Assembly: GCF_003032475.1 (NCBI RefSeq)
Contig: NZ_CP028369.1
Location: 8,184,001-8,248,000, forward strand
Length of the DNA: 64,000 nt
Source: Streptomyces sp. P3
Lineage (GTDB): Bacteria > Actinomycetota > Actinomycetes > Streptomycetales > Streptomycetaceae
Direction of reading: 5' to 3'
Position 1 is the first letter of the stretch. Each line of letters opens with the position of its first letter. A program made the translations under genes and the position numbers. Positions 52,159 through 62,353 of the stretch are shown here, piece after piece. The notes below the pieces were generated by a model that was given only the letters and a program-made list of their open reading frames with translations, was not told the DNA's origin and did not search any database.

Positions 52159-52642
52159 TCTCCCTCGCCGGCGTCGGGGCTGGAGACCGTTCACCTCCCT
52201 GACGGTTCCGGTTCCACGGGCCCCGTCATGCCGGACAGCTGCTGCGTGCCGTCGGCGTGGCGGCATGACTGGACCGTCCGCACGTCGGTGTCTGGCTGCG
52301 CGAACTCCGTTGTCTGGTGGTGCGGTTCCGTCCCGACGCTCCGTCCGGCGCCCACCGAAACCTGGCCACCCGGCCTCCCAGGTCCGCACCGCGCGCGGCT
52401 GCTTACCCTCCGGACCCGCCGGCCAGCCCGGCCTACGACGCGATGGCCTTCCGCAAGTCGCGCGCTGACCTGGAACGGCCCGACATCGTGGTCCTGCTGG
52501 GTCCGTCGCCGCCCTCTCCGGCCCACCTCCGAGGGGTCACCGGCCATCATCTCGCCCGCTCGGCGCTCGACAGCGGCTATTGCGGCATCCATGCCGTCAG
52601 CGCGTGCTCGACGGGCCGCGAAGGCGTGGCGCGCCGCGGAGT
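52159..52642. other. Gap of about 480 bp with no supported gene
   Basis: It lies between the snapalysin terminator and the end of the convergent hydrolase gene. Open frames are present on both strands, but none has a ribosome-binding site or a domain. Confidence 0.5.
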
Positions 52643-53377
52643 TCATCCGCGACGCGGCACGACCGCCCCGTCCGGGCACCAGGCCCGCAGGAACTGCGCC
52701 GTCGCCTCCAGCTGCCGTAGGCCCTGCGCGGCGGAGTCCTCGTGGATCCGCATGTCCACCGCGACGCCGGAGTGCGCCGCCCGGGTCGCGAAGGACAGCG
52801 TGTCGTCGAGCAGCACCTCCGTGCCGGCCGCGTGCAGTTGCAGCGGCGGCAGGCCGTGGAGATTGCCGTGCAGCGGACTGAGCAGCGGATGGTCGCGCGG
52901 AATCGTCCCCGCGTACGTGGCCGCCCGGACCGGCAGCGCTTCCGCGTCCACGGTGCGGTCGGCGGCTGCGTTGAGCAGCAGGCTGGGCGAGTCCAGCGTG
53001 AAGTCCAGTACCGGTGAGGAGAGCACCGCGCAGGTCGGCAGCGTCGCGCCCGCGTCGCGCAGCCGCAGCAGTAGGCCGGCGGCGAGGGCCCCGCCGAGCC
53101 GTTTGCCCGCCACCGTCGCCGGACCGCCGGCGTGGCAGTGCTCCCAAGCCGCCCACACGTCCTCCAAGGCCTGCGGGAAGCGAGGCCGGTAGCGGGCGCA
53201 GACGACCGCGTACCCGGTGAGCCGGGCCAGTTCCCGGGCGGTCGGCAGTGCGTCCTGCGGAGTGCCCGCGAGCCGCGGATCGCCATGCAGATACAGCACC
53301 GTCTGTGCCACGGCCCTGCCCTCGGGGCGGACCTCCGGCCCGAACGGCCCCTCGTCGACGCGTACTTCACTTACCAC
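52643..53377 (-). CDS. Alpha/beta-hydrolase-fold protein lacking the nucleophile
   Basis: A 244-residue protein of the hormone-sensitive-lipase-like group. The HGGG oxyanion motif is HGDP (VLYLHGDPRLAG). The nucleophile loop that should read GDSAGG is GKRLGG, so Arg replaces the catalytic Ser. An Asp candidate (GTEVLLDD) and a His (RIHEDSAAQG) remain. It is probably not a normal hydrolase; it may bind a ligand or be decaying. The GTG start overlaps the crotonase gene by 11 bases. Confidence 0.8.
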   Translation of the reverse strand: MVSEVRVDEGPFGPEVRPEGRAVAQTVLYLHGDPRLAGTPQDALPTARELARLTGYAVVCARYRPRFPQALEDVWAAWEHCHAGGPATVAGKRLGGALAAGLLLRLRDAGATLPTCAVLSSPVLDFTLDSPSLLLNAAADRTVDAEALPVRAATYAGTIPRDHPLLSPLHGNLHGLPPLQLHAAGTEVLLDDTLSFATRAAHSGVAVDMRIHEDSAAQGLRQLEATAQFLRAWCPDGAVVPRRG

Positions 53378-54086
53378 GGGACATCACCTTCTCCGCTGCT
53401 TCCCAGTGCTCCTCGGACACCCACAGCCGGGCGAATGCCTCGGCGGCCTCGCGTGCAGGACGGGTCCGGGTGGTGAGGTTCTTGATCTCGCGGGCCTGCG
53501 GGGTGGCGAGGGAGTGGGCCACCTCCCGCCAGCGGTCGGCGAACTGCGTGCGGGGCAGGACCAGATCGACCAGCCCGAGCCGCTCGGCCTCGGCAGCCTC
53601 CAGGACCCGCCCGGTGCCGGCCAGCAGCAGTGCCCGACCGGGCCCCACCAGTCGCGCCAGCCGCTCGGCACCGCCCCATGCGGGCACGATGGCGAGCTTG
53701 GTCTGGTTGAACCCGATCCGGATGTCGTCGGCGGCGACGCGGATGTCGGCAGCCACCGCGACCTCGGCGCCGCCGCCCAGCGCGTGCCCGTTGAGCGCTG
53801 CCACCACCGGTCCGGGGAACGCGGCGATCCGGTCGCACAGCGCCCGCATCCGCAGCGCCATGTCCGAAGCCTCGCCCTCGGTGCGGAGCCGAGCGAGTTC
53901 CTTCAGGTCGCCGCCGGAGACGAACGCCTTCTCGCCCGACCCGGTCACCGCCAGGGCCCGCGCGCCCTCAGCCGCTTCCAGCGCCTTTTCCAGCTCGCCC
54001 ATGGTGTGCGGGTCGATGGCGTTGCGGGCGTGCGGACGATCGATGGTGACGACCGCCAGGCCGTCCTCCAGCTCCAGCTCAACCAT
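53367..54086 (-). CDS. Crotonase-family protein resembling ethylmalonyl-CoA decarboxylase
   Basis: A 239-residue crotonase-fold protein. Oxyanion-hole segments are FVSGGDLKEL and LNGHALGGGAEVA. The catalytic stretch FNQTKLAIVPAWGGAERLARLVG lacks both hydratase Glu residues and resembles the KxxIxPxWGG block of ECHDC1-type ethylmalonyl-CoA decarboxylases. A decarboxylase or repair role would fit with the acyl-CoA mutase downstream, but an isomerase function is also possible. It is followed by the hydrolase-like gene and preceded by the reductase gene, all leftward. Confidence 0.8.
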   Translation of the reverse strand: MVELELEDGLAVVTIDRPHARNAIDPHTMGELEKALEAAEGARALAVTGSGEKAFVSGGDLKELARLRTEGEASDMALRMRALCDRIAAFPGPVVAALNGHALGGGAEVAVAADIRVAADDIRIGFNQTKLAIVPAWGGAERLARLVGPGRALLLAGTGRVLEAAEAERLGLVDLVLPRTQFADRWREVAHSLATPQAREIKNLTTRTRPAREAAEAFARLWVSEEHWEAAEKVMSRGK

Positions 54087-54134
54087 GTGCGGCCTTCCGG
54101 TCGTCGGGCGGATGCGGATGCGGATGCTGCCGGG

Positions 54135-55139
54135 TCAGTCCTCGTACACGACGGTCACGTCGGGGGTCGTCGGCTCGGCCTGGCAGGTGAGCACATGGCC
54201 CTCGGCGACCTCGTCGGCGTCCAGGGCGTTGTTCACCTGCATCTTGGCCTCGCCGTCGGTCAGCCGGGCCATGCAGGTGGCGCAGTCCCCGGATTCGCAG
54301 GAGAACGGCGGCGTGAAGCCGGCCCGGCGGGCGCTCTGCAGCAGCGTCTCGCCGGGCCGTTGCGGCACGGTACGACGCTCACCGCGCAGGTCGACGGTGA
54401 CGGTCCCGGCGACGGGCTCCGAAGGCCCGGCGGGCGCCTCCTCGGCCGCCTCCACGGGTGCCGTCGGGGTGAACCGCTCGACCAGGATCCGCTCGGGAGC
54501 GATCCGGTGGGCGGTCAGGGTCTGCTCGACCAGGGCCATGAACGGCTCCGGCCCGCAGACGTAGAAGTCCGCCCCCTCGTCGGCCAGGGCCCGTATCTCC
54601 GCCGGGGTGACCAGCCCGTCCCGGTCGTCGAAGTGATGGCGCAGGTCCAGCCGGCCGGGGTGACGCGCGGCGAGGGCGTCCAGCGCCTGGTGGAAGATGG
54701 CCGCCCCGGCGCTCTGATGTGCGGTCAGCAGTCCGACGTCACGGCGAGTCGTCGCCAGCGTGCTCTTGACCAGCGAGAACACCGGAGTGATGCCGCTGCC
54801 GCCGGCGTACGCGACGAGAGGCCGGTCGCCGGCGTCCCCGCGCAGGCAGAACGAACCGCCGGGCAGGGTGGCCTCCAGCGAGTCGCCGGGCCTCAGCTGC
54901 TCGTGCATCCAGCCGGAGACCAGCCCGCCCGGCACGCGCTTGACCGTGACACACACCTCCCCGTCTGTGTCGGGCGAGGACGACATCGAGTAGCTCCGCA
55001 GTGTCCCGCACACCTTGAAGGTCAGGAACTGCCCGGCCCGGTAGGGGAAGCGCGCGTCGAGGGCGAAGGTGCGGGTGTCCGGTGTCTCGTCGACGACCCG
55101 GGTGATCCGCACCGGATGGAAGCCATGGTCCCGTGCCAT
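54135..55139 (-). CDS. Ferredoxin-NAD(P)H oxidoreductase with C-terminal [2Fe-2S] domain (KshB-like)
   Basis: A 334-residue electron-transfer protein. The FAD domain has RSYSMSSSP, the NAD domain has YAGGSGITPVFSL and VCGPEPFM, and a C-terminal plant-type ferredoxin domain carries the ligands of CESGDCATC plus a distal Cys (VLTCQAEP). This FAD-NAD-[2Fe-2S] order matches KshB, the reductase of 3-ketosteroid 9-alpha-hydroxylase. It is the probable partner of the Rieske oxygenase at 48270, though encoded 5 kb away. It is divergent from a CoA-ligase gene over a shared operator. Confidence 0.93.
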   Translation of the reverse strand: MARDHGFHPVRITRVVDETPDTRTFALDARFPYRAGQFLTFKVCGTLRSYSMSSSPDTDGEVCVTVKRVPGGLVSGWMHEQLRPGDSLEATLPGGSFCLRGDAGDRPLVAYAGGSGITPVFSLVKSTLATTRRDVGLLTAHQSAGAAIFHQALDALAARHPGRLDLRHHFDDRDGLVTPAEIRALADEGADFYVCGPEPFMALVEQTLTAHRIAPERILVERFTPTAPVEAAEEAPAGPSEPVAGTVTVDLRGERRTVPQRPGETLLQSARRAGFTPPFSCESGDCATCMARLTDGEAKMQVNNALDADEVAEGHVLTCQAEPTTPDVTVVYED

Positions 55140-55165
55140 GTATGGAACTTACCTTCTCGATATGG

Positions 55166-55180
55166 GAGAGTGCAATTCTC
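55166..55180. promoter_or_regulatory. Operator-like palindrome GAGAGTGCAATTCTC
   Basis: One base differs in the left arm. It sits between the divergent reductase and ligase genes, 27 bp before the first and 24 bp before the second start. Confidence 0.68.
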
Positions 55181-55203
55181 CAAACGAGGGAGGAGTATCT
55201 GTC

Positions 55204-56766
55204 ATGACGGCGATTCCCCCCGGCGCCCTGCGGTCGATCCCGCCCGGACTCGCGGCGCGCTACGAGGCCGAGGGCTGGTGGACCAGGGAGACCCTGGGCG
55301 ACCTGCTGGCGGCCCGGTTGGGCAAGTCCGGGGACGTGGAGTTCCGCGTGCACTCCGAGGTGCGGCCCTGGCAGGGCACGTTCGCCGACGTGGAGCGTAC
55401 GGCGCGGCGGCTGGCCGCAGGTCTGCGGGCGCGTGGAGTCGGCCCGGGCGACGTGGTGGTCATGCAGCTGCCCAACTGGATGGAGGCGGCGGCCGTGTTC
55501 TGGGCCTCGGCCTTCCTCGGTGCCGTCATCGTCCCGGTGGTCCACTTCTACGGGCCCAAGGAGGTCCGCTACATCGTCGAGGCCACCCGCCCGAAGGCCT
55601 TCTTCGCCGCCGAGCGCTTCGGGCGGACGGAGTTCCGACCGGACCTGTGTGCCGAGGTGCCGGTCGTCGGCGTCGTCGGGCGGGACTTCGACGAGCTGCT
55701 CGCCGACGAGTCGCTGGCCGGTGTCCTGCCGGTGGACCCGGACACCCACGCCCTCGTCGCCTTCACCTCCGGCACCACCCGGGACCCCAAGGGCGTCATC
55801 CACAGCCACCGCACCCTCGGCTATGAAACCCGGCAGCTGGCCGCGAGCTATCCCCCGGACCGGGGACGGCAGTTCACGGTGGCGCCGGTCGGCCACTTCA
55901 TCGGCATGATCAACGCGTTTCTCATCCCGGTCCTCGACGGCACCCCGGTCAACCTCGGCGACTCCTGGGACCCGGCCCGGGCGCTCGCCCTCATGCGGGA
56001 CGAGGGTCTCACCGTCGGCGGCGGTGCGACGTACTACATGACCAGTCTGCTCGACCACCCCGACTGCACCGAGGAACACGTCGCGCGGCTGAAGTACGCC
56101 GGACTGGGGGGCGCCTCCATCGCCTCCGCCGTGACGAACCGGCTGGAGTCCCTCGGCGTCACCGTCTTCCGGGCCTACGGCTCCACCGAGCACCCTTCGG
56201 TGACCTGCACCCCGTACGACGGCCCCGCCGCCAAACGCCTGCACACCGACGGCCTCCCGTTGCCCGGTGCGGAGGTCCGGCTCGCCGAGGACGGTGAGAT
56301 CCTCACTCGCGGTCCCGACCTCTGCCTCGGATACACCGACACGGAGCTCACCGCCGCCGCCTTCGACGCCGACGGCTGGTACCGCACCGGCGATATAGGC
56401 GTGCTCGACGCCGACGGCTGGCTGACCGTCACCGACCGCAAGGCCGACGTCATCATCCGGGGCGGGGAGAACATCAGCGCCCTGGAGGTCGAGGAGGTCC
56501 TGCTGGGGCTGGACGGTGTGGCGGAGGCGGCCGTGGTGGCCGTGCCGGACCCGCGACTGGGGGAGCGGGCCGCCGCCGTCCTGCGCATGCTGCCCGGCTG
56601 GTCGGCGCCGAGCCTCGACGAGGTGCGCCTGCACTTCGGCCGCGCGGGCTTGGCCCGGCAGAAGTGGCCCGAGATGGTCCACAAGGTCGAGGACTTCCCG
56701 CGCACCCCGAGCGGCAAGGTGAAGAAGTTCGTCCTTCGCAAGCACATTGCCACTCCCACGATGTGA
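55204..56766 (+). CDS. Acyl-CoA ligase (ANL superfamily)
   Basis: A 520-residue AMP-forming ligase with a long N-terminal part (GWWTRETLGDLLA). Motifs are TSGTTRDPKG, the YGSTEH segment, GWYRTGDIGVLD and a C-terminal catalytic Lys in TPSGKVKKFVLR. It resembles cyclohexanecarboxylate/benzoate-type ligases in the EHPSVT segment. It activates an acid for the pathway. AGGAG lies about eight bases before the ATG. Its stop codon overlaps the next operator. Confidence 0.92.
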   Translation: MTAIPPGALRSIPPGLAARYEAEGWWTRETLGDLLAARLGKSGDVEFRVHSEVRPWQGTFADVERTARRLAAGLRARGVGPGDVVVMQLPNWMEAAAVFWASAFLGAVIVPVVHFYGPKEVRYIVEATRPKAFFAAERFGRTEFRPDLCAEVPVVGVVGRDFDELLADESLAGVLPVDPDTHALVAFTSGTTRDPKGVIHSHRTLGYETRQLAASYPPDRGRQFTVAPVGHFIGMINAFLIPVLDGTPVNLGDSWDPARALALMRDEGLTVGGGATYYMTSLLDHPDCTEEHVARLKYAGLGGASIASAVTNRLESLGVTVFRAYGSTEHPSVTCTPYDGPAAKRLHTDGLPLPGAEVRLAEDGEILTRGPDLCLGYTDTELTAAAFDADGWYRTGDIGVLDADGWLTVTDRKADVIIRGGENISALEVEEVLLGLDGVAEAAVVAVPDPRLGERAAAVLRMLPGWSAPSLDEVRLHFGRAGLARQKWPEMVHKVEDFPRTPSGKVKKFVLRKHIATPTM

Positions 56767-56779
56767 GAATACGATTCTC
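56765..56779. promoter_or_regulatory. Perfect operator palindrome GAGAATACGATTCTC
   Basis: Both arms are perfect. It begins in the stop codon of the ligase gene and ends 22 bp before the next start, so the downstream operon has its own control although it follows on the same strand. Confidence 0.82.
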
Positions 56780-56801
56780 GCAAACGGTGAAGGAGGATCT
56801 C

Positions 56802-57980
56802 ATGCCCTCTCGTGAACTCGCGTATCCGCTGTTCGACGCGGACAACCACCTCTACGAGACGCAGGAAGCGCTCACCAAGTACCTCCCTGAGGAGTACCAG
56901 GGCGCCATCCAGTACGTGAACGTCGACGGTCGCACCAAGATCGCGATACGCGGGCAGATCAGCGAGTACATCCCGAACCCCACCTTCGAAGTCGTCGCCC
57001 GCCCCGGCGCGATGGAGGAGTACTTCCGGGTCGGCAACCCCGACGGCAAGACCCGCCGGGAGATCTTCGGCGAGCCCATGCGCTCCATCCCGGCCTTCCG
57101 TGAACCGGCGCCACGTCTTCAGCTGATGGACGAGCTCGGCATCCAGCGCAGCCTGATGTTCCCGACGCTGGCGAGCCTCATCGAGGAGCGCATGAAGGAC
57201 GACCCGGAGCTGATCCACGTCGTCGTCCACTCCCTCAACCAGTGGTTGCACGACACCTGGGGCTTCACCTACAAGGACCGCATCTTCACCGTCCCCGTCA
57301 TCACCCTCCCGATCGTCGACAAGGCGATCGAGGAGCTGAACTGGGTCGTGGAACGCGGCGCCCGCGCCATCCTCATCCGCCCCGCACCGGTCCCCGGCTT
57401 CGGCGGCACCCGGTCCTTCGCGCTGCCCGAGTTCGACCCGTTCTGGAAGCGGGTGGTGGAGACCGGCGTGCTGGTCGCCCTCCACTCCTCCGACAGCGGT
57501 TACTCGAACTACGCCAACGACTGGGAGGGCCAGCGACGCGAGTTTCTGCCCTTCAAGCCCAACGCCTTCCGGCAGGTCAACGAGTGGCGGCCGATCGAGG
57601 ACGCCGTCTCCTCGCTGATCTGCCACGGCGCGCTGTCCCGTTTCCCCGAGCTGAAGGTCGCTGTCATCGAGAACGGCGCCTCGTGGGTGGAACCGCTGCT
57701 CAGCCGGCTCGCGGACGTCCACAAGAAGATGCCCCACGAGTTCCGGGAGAACCCGGTGGATGTCTTCAAGCGGCACATCCACATCAGCCCGTTCTGGGAG
57801 GAGGACATGGCCGAGCTCGGAAACCTCATCGGTATCGAGCGGGTCCTGTTCGGCTCCGACTACCCCCACCCCGAGGGCCTCGCCGACCCCGTCACCTACG
57901 TCGACCACCTCCCGAAGCTGTCCGAGGAGGACAAGGCCAGGGTCATGGGCGGCAATCTGGCCCGGCTGATCGACGCATGA
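56802..57980 (+). CDS. Amidohydrolase 2-family (ACMSD-like) metal-dependent hydrolase
   Basis: A 392-residue protein. The N-terminal metal motif is FDADNHLYE, where the family has DxHxH, so one His is kept. Other site residues are ALHSSDSGY and the terminal GSDYPHPEG. The family includes decarboxylases and C-C or C-O hydrolases of ring-cleavage products. It opens the operon of ligase, mutase, luciferase-like enzyme and CoA-transferase. AGGAGG lies five bases before the ATG. Confidence 0.88.
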   Translation: MPSRELAYPLFDADNHLYETQEALTKYLPEEYQGAIQYVNVDGRTKIAIRGQISEYIPNPTFEVVARPGAMEEYFRVGNPDGKTRREIFGEPMRSIPAFREPAPRLQLMDELGIQRSLMFPTLASLIEERMKDDPELIHVVVHSLNQWLHDTWGFTYKDRIFTVPVITLPIVDKAIEELNWVVERGARAILIRPAPVPGFGGTRSFALPEFDPFWKRVVETGVLVALHSSDSGYSNYANDWEGQRREFLPFKPNAFRQVNEWRPIEDAVSSLICHGALSRFPELKVAVIENGASWVEPLLSRLADVHKKMPHEFRENPVDVFKRHIHISPFWEEDMAELGNLIGIERVLFGSDYPHPEGLADPVTYVDHLPKLSEEDKARVMGGNLARLIDA

Positions 57981-59415
57981 CCACCGCCCGCACCATCCCC
58001 GAACTGGTGCTGAGCACGGCCGACCGGTTCGGCGACGCCGAGGCGGTCGTGGACGGCGAACTGCGCCTCACCTTCCGCGACCTGGCCGACCGGGTCCGCC
58101 GCACCGCAGGGGCGTTCGCCTCGGCGGGCGTCGGCCCGGGCGACCGGGTGGCCCTGTGGGCGCCCAACTCGGCCGAGTGGATCGTCGCCGCCTTCGGACT
58201 GCTCACGGCCGGCGGGGTGCTGGTGCCGGTGAACACCCGCTTCCTCGACGAGGAGGCCCACGACATCGTCGTACGCAGCGGCGCCAAGGCGCTGCTCGTC
58301 CAGAACGGTTTCCTGGAACGGGAGTTCACCGGCCCGCCCGGCGTTCCGGTCATCGACCTGAAAGCCTCCGGTTTCCTCGACTCCGGCGATCCTCTTGACC
58401 CCAAGGCCGACGAGGACGACCTGGCGGACATCGTCTTCACCTCCGGTACCACAGGGCGGCCCAAGGGCGTGATGACGACGCACGGCCAGACCCTGCGCCT
58501 GTACACGGAGTGGTGCGATCTCGCCCAGCTCCGGCAGGGCGACCGGTACCTGATCGTCAACCCGTTCTTCCACATCTTCGGCTACAAGGCGGGCCTGGTT
58601 GCGTCGATGATCCGGGGCGCGACCGTCCTCCCGGTGGCCGTCTTCGACGTGGACCGGGTGCTGGACCTCGTGGAGAAGGAGCGGGTGACCGTCCTGCCGG
58701 GACCGCCGACCCTGTACCACGCCCTGCTGGAGGCCGGCGCGGGCCGCGACCTGTCCTCCCTGCGGGTCGCGGTGACCGGTGCGGCGGACATCCCGGTCGA
58801 GCTGGTCCGGCGCATCACCACCGAACTGCCGTTCACGCACCTCATGACTGGCTACGGCCTCACCGAGGCCGGCACCGTCACCGCGTCCCGGCCCGGGGAC
58901 CCCTACGAGGCTGTCGCCACCACCGTGGGCAGACCGTGCGAGGGCTTCGAGGTGCACGTCGCCGAGGACCAGGAGGTGCTCGTGCGCGGCTACTCCGTCA
59001 TGCGCGGCTACCTCGACGACCCCGAGGCCACCGCCGAGGCCGTGGGCGCCGATGGCTGGCTGCACACCGGCGACCTCGGTGCACTGGACGCCGAGGGCCG
59101 CCTGCGGATCGTCGGCCGCAAGAAGGACATGTTCGTCGTCGGCGGCTTCAACGCCTACCCCGCCGAGATCGAGGGCTTTCTGCTGAGGCACCCGGCGGTC
59201 GCCCAGGCCGCTGTCATCGGCGTGCCCGACGAGCGGCTCGGCCAGGTCGGCAAGGCCTTCGTCGTCCCGCGCACCGAATTCGCCGGGATCACGGAGGCCG
59301 AGCTGATCGCCTGGGCGCGCGAGCGGATGGCCGGCTTCAAGGTGCCCCGCCACGTCGAGTTCCGCACGCAGCTGCCGCTGAACGCCACCGGAAAGGTGAT
59401 GAAGGACCAACTGAC

Positions 59416-59419
<4 letters not shown>
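57977..59419 (+). CDS. Acyl-CoA ligase (FadD-like)
   Basis: A 480-residue AMP-forming ligase with TSGTTGRPKG, GYGLTEAG, GWLHTGDLGALD and the C-terminal Lys in NATGKVMKDQ. The tunnel segment FFHIFGYKAGL and overall length resemble the ligase at 20538, so the two look like paralogues. It probably produces the acyl-CoA used by the mutase encoded next; the genes overlap as ATGA. Confidence 0.93.
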
Positions 59420-60992
<1,573 letters not shown>

Positions 60993-60993
<1 letters not shown>

Positions 60994-61394
60994 TGACCAC
61001 ACCTGTGCGCGTTCTCGTCGCCAAGCCCGGGCTCGACGGACATGACCGTGGCGCCAAACTGGTCGCCCGCGGGCTGCGTGACGCCGGCTTCGAGGTGGTG
61101 TTCACCGGCATCCGGCACCGCGTGGACGACATCGCCGCCACAGCCGTGCAGGAGGACGTCGCCCTGGTCGGCCTGTCCATCCTTTCCGGCGCCCATCTCG
61201 CCCTCACCCGCCGCACGGTCCAGGCGCTGCGCGCCGCAGGCGGCGACGACATCCCCGTCGTGGTCGGCGGCACCATCCCGGCCTCGGACGTGGCGCGGCT
61301 GCGGGAGGCCGGAGCCGCCGGGGTGTACCCCACGGGCACCCCGCTCGACGCGATCGTCGCGGACATCCGCGTCCTGACAGCCCCGGAGGACTAG
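60993..61394 (+). CDS. B12-dependent acyl-CoA mutase, small cobalamin-binding subunit
   Basis: A 133-residue cobalamin-binding Rossmann domain. The lower axial His is H17 in the D15-G-H17-D-R-G20 motif, with LSILSGAH and VVGGTIP as the other loops. It completes the split mutase with the large subunit. Overlap of the genes (TGATG) implies equimolar translation. A MeaB/ArgK-type chaperone gene is not seen in the window. Confidence 0.95.
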
Positions 61395-61396
61395 CC

Positions 61397-62353
61397 ATGC
61401 GAGTCGGAGTGATGAGCGGCCCCGAACGGGGCGACGCCGCGCACAAGGCGGCCCGCATGGTCGACGACGCCCGCTGGGCGGAGGAGGTCGGCTTCGACAC
61501 CGTGTGGGTGCCACAGGTACCGACCGACTTCGACGCCTTGACCGCCATCGCCCTCATGGGCCAGGCCACCGAGCGCGTCGAACTGGGCACGGCCGTCGTC
61601 CCCGTCCACGCCCAGCACCCCATCGCGCTGGCCCGTCAGGCCGTGTCCACGCAGGCTGCGGCGGGCGGACGGCTCACGCTCGGCGTCGGTGCCTCCCACC
61701 ACTGGATCGTCCGCGACATGCTGGGCCTGCCGTACGAGAAGCCCGCGGCGTACACCCGCGCCTACCTGGCGGTACTCAACTCGGCGCTGTCCGGGGGTGG
61801 TTCGGTGGACGTCGAGAACGACTTCTTCCGCGTCCACAACCCGCTCACCATCGCTCCGGTCGCCCCCCTGCCGGTCCTGATGGCCGCGCTGGGCCCGGTG
61901 ATGCTGCGCATCGCGGGGGAGTACACCGACGGCACGGTCCTGTGGATGGCGGACGAGCGGTCGGTCGCCGAGCACGTCGTCCCGACGATCACCAAGGCTG
62001 CCGAGACCGCGGGCCGTCCGGCACCCCGCATCGTCGCGGGAATTCCGGTGTGTCTGTGCGCACCGCACGAGGTCGACGCCGCGCGCGAGCGCGCCAATCG
62101 CATCCTCGGCGAGGCCGAGGTGTCCCCCAACTACCAGCGCCTGCTGGAGTACGGCGACGCCCGCGACGTCGGCGACCTGTGCGCGGCGGGTGACGAGGCG
62201 GCCATCAGGGCCCGCTTCCGGCGCTTCGCCGACGCGGGCGTGACCGACCTGTCCGTCCGCCTGTTGCCCATTGGCAGCGGCCGCGACGAACTCGTCGCCT
62301 CCAAGCTGCGCACCCGTGACGCCGTCGCCGCGATCGCGGCGGATCTGCGGTGA
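61397..62353 (+). CDS. LLM-class F420/flavin-dependent oxidoreductase
   Basis: A 318-residue luciferase-like TIM-barrel protein (DARWAEEVGFDTVWVPQ, ERVELGTAVVPVH, LTLGVGASHHWIVRDMLG). It resembles actinobacterial F420-dependent enzymes. It follows the mutase by two bases and overlaps the CoA-transferase as GTGA, so it works in the same operon, perhaps as an F420-dependent dehydrogenase or reductase of a mutase substrate or product. Confidence 0.9.
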   Translation: MRVGVMSGPERGDAAHKAARMVDDARWAEEVGFDTVWVPQVPTDFDALTAIALMGQATERVELGTAVVPVHAQHPIALARQAVSTQAAAGGRLTLGVGASHHWIVRDMLGLPYEKPAAYTRAYLAVLNSALSGGGSVDVENDFFRVHNPLTIAPVAPLPVLMAALGPVMLRIAGEYTDGTVLWMADERSVAEHVVPTITKAAETAGRPAPRIVAGIPVCLCAPHEVDAARERANRILGEAEVSPNYQRLLEYGDARDVGDLCAAGDEAAIRARFRRFADAGVTDLSVRLLPIGSGRDELVASKLRTRDAVAAIAADLR

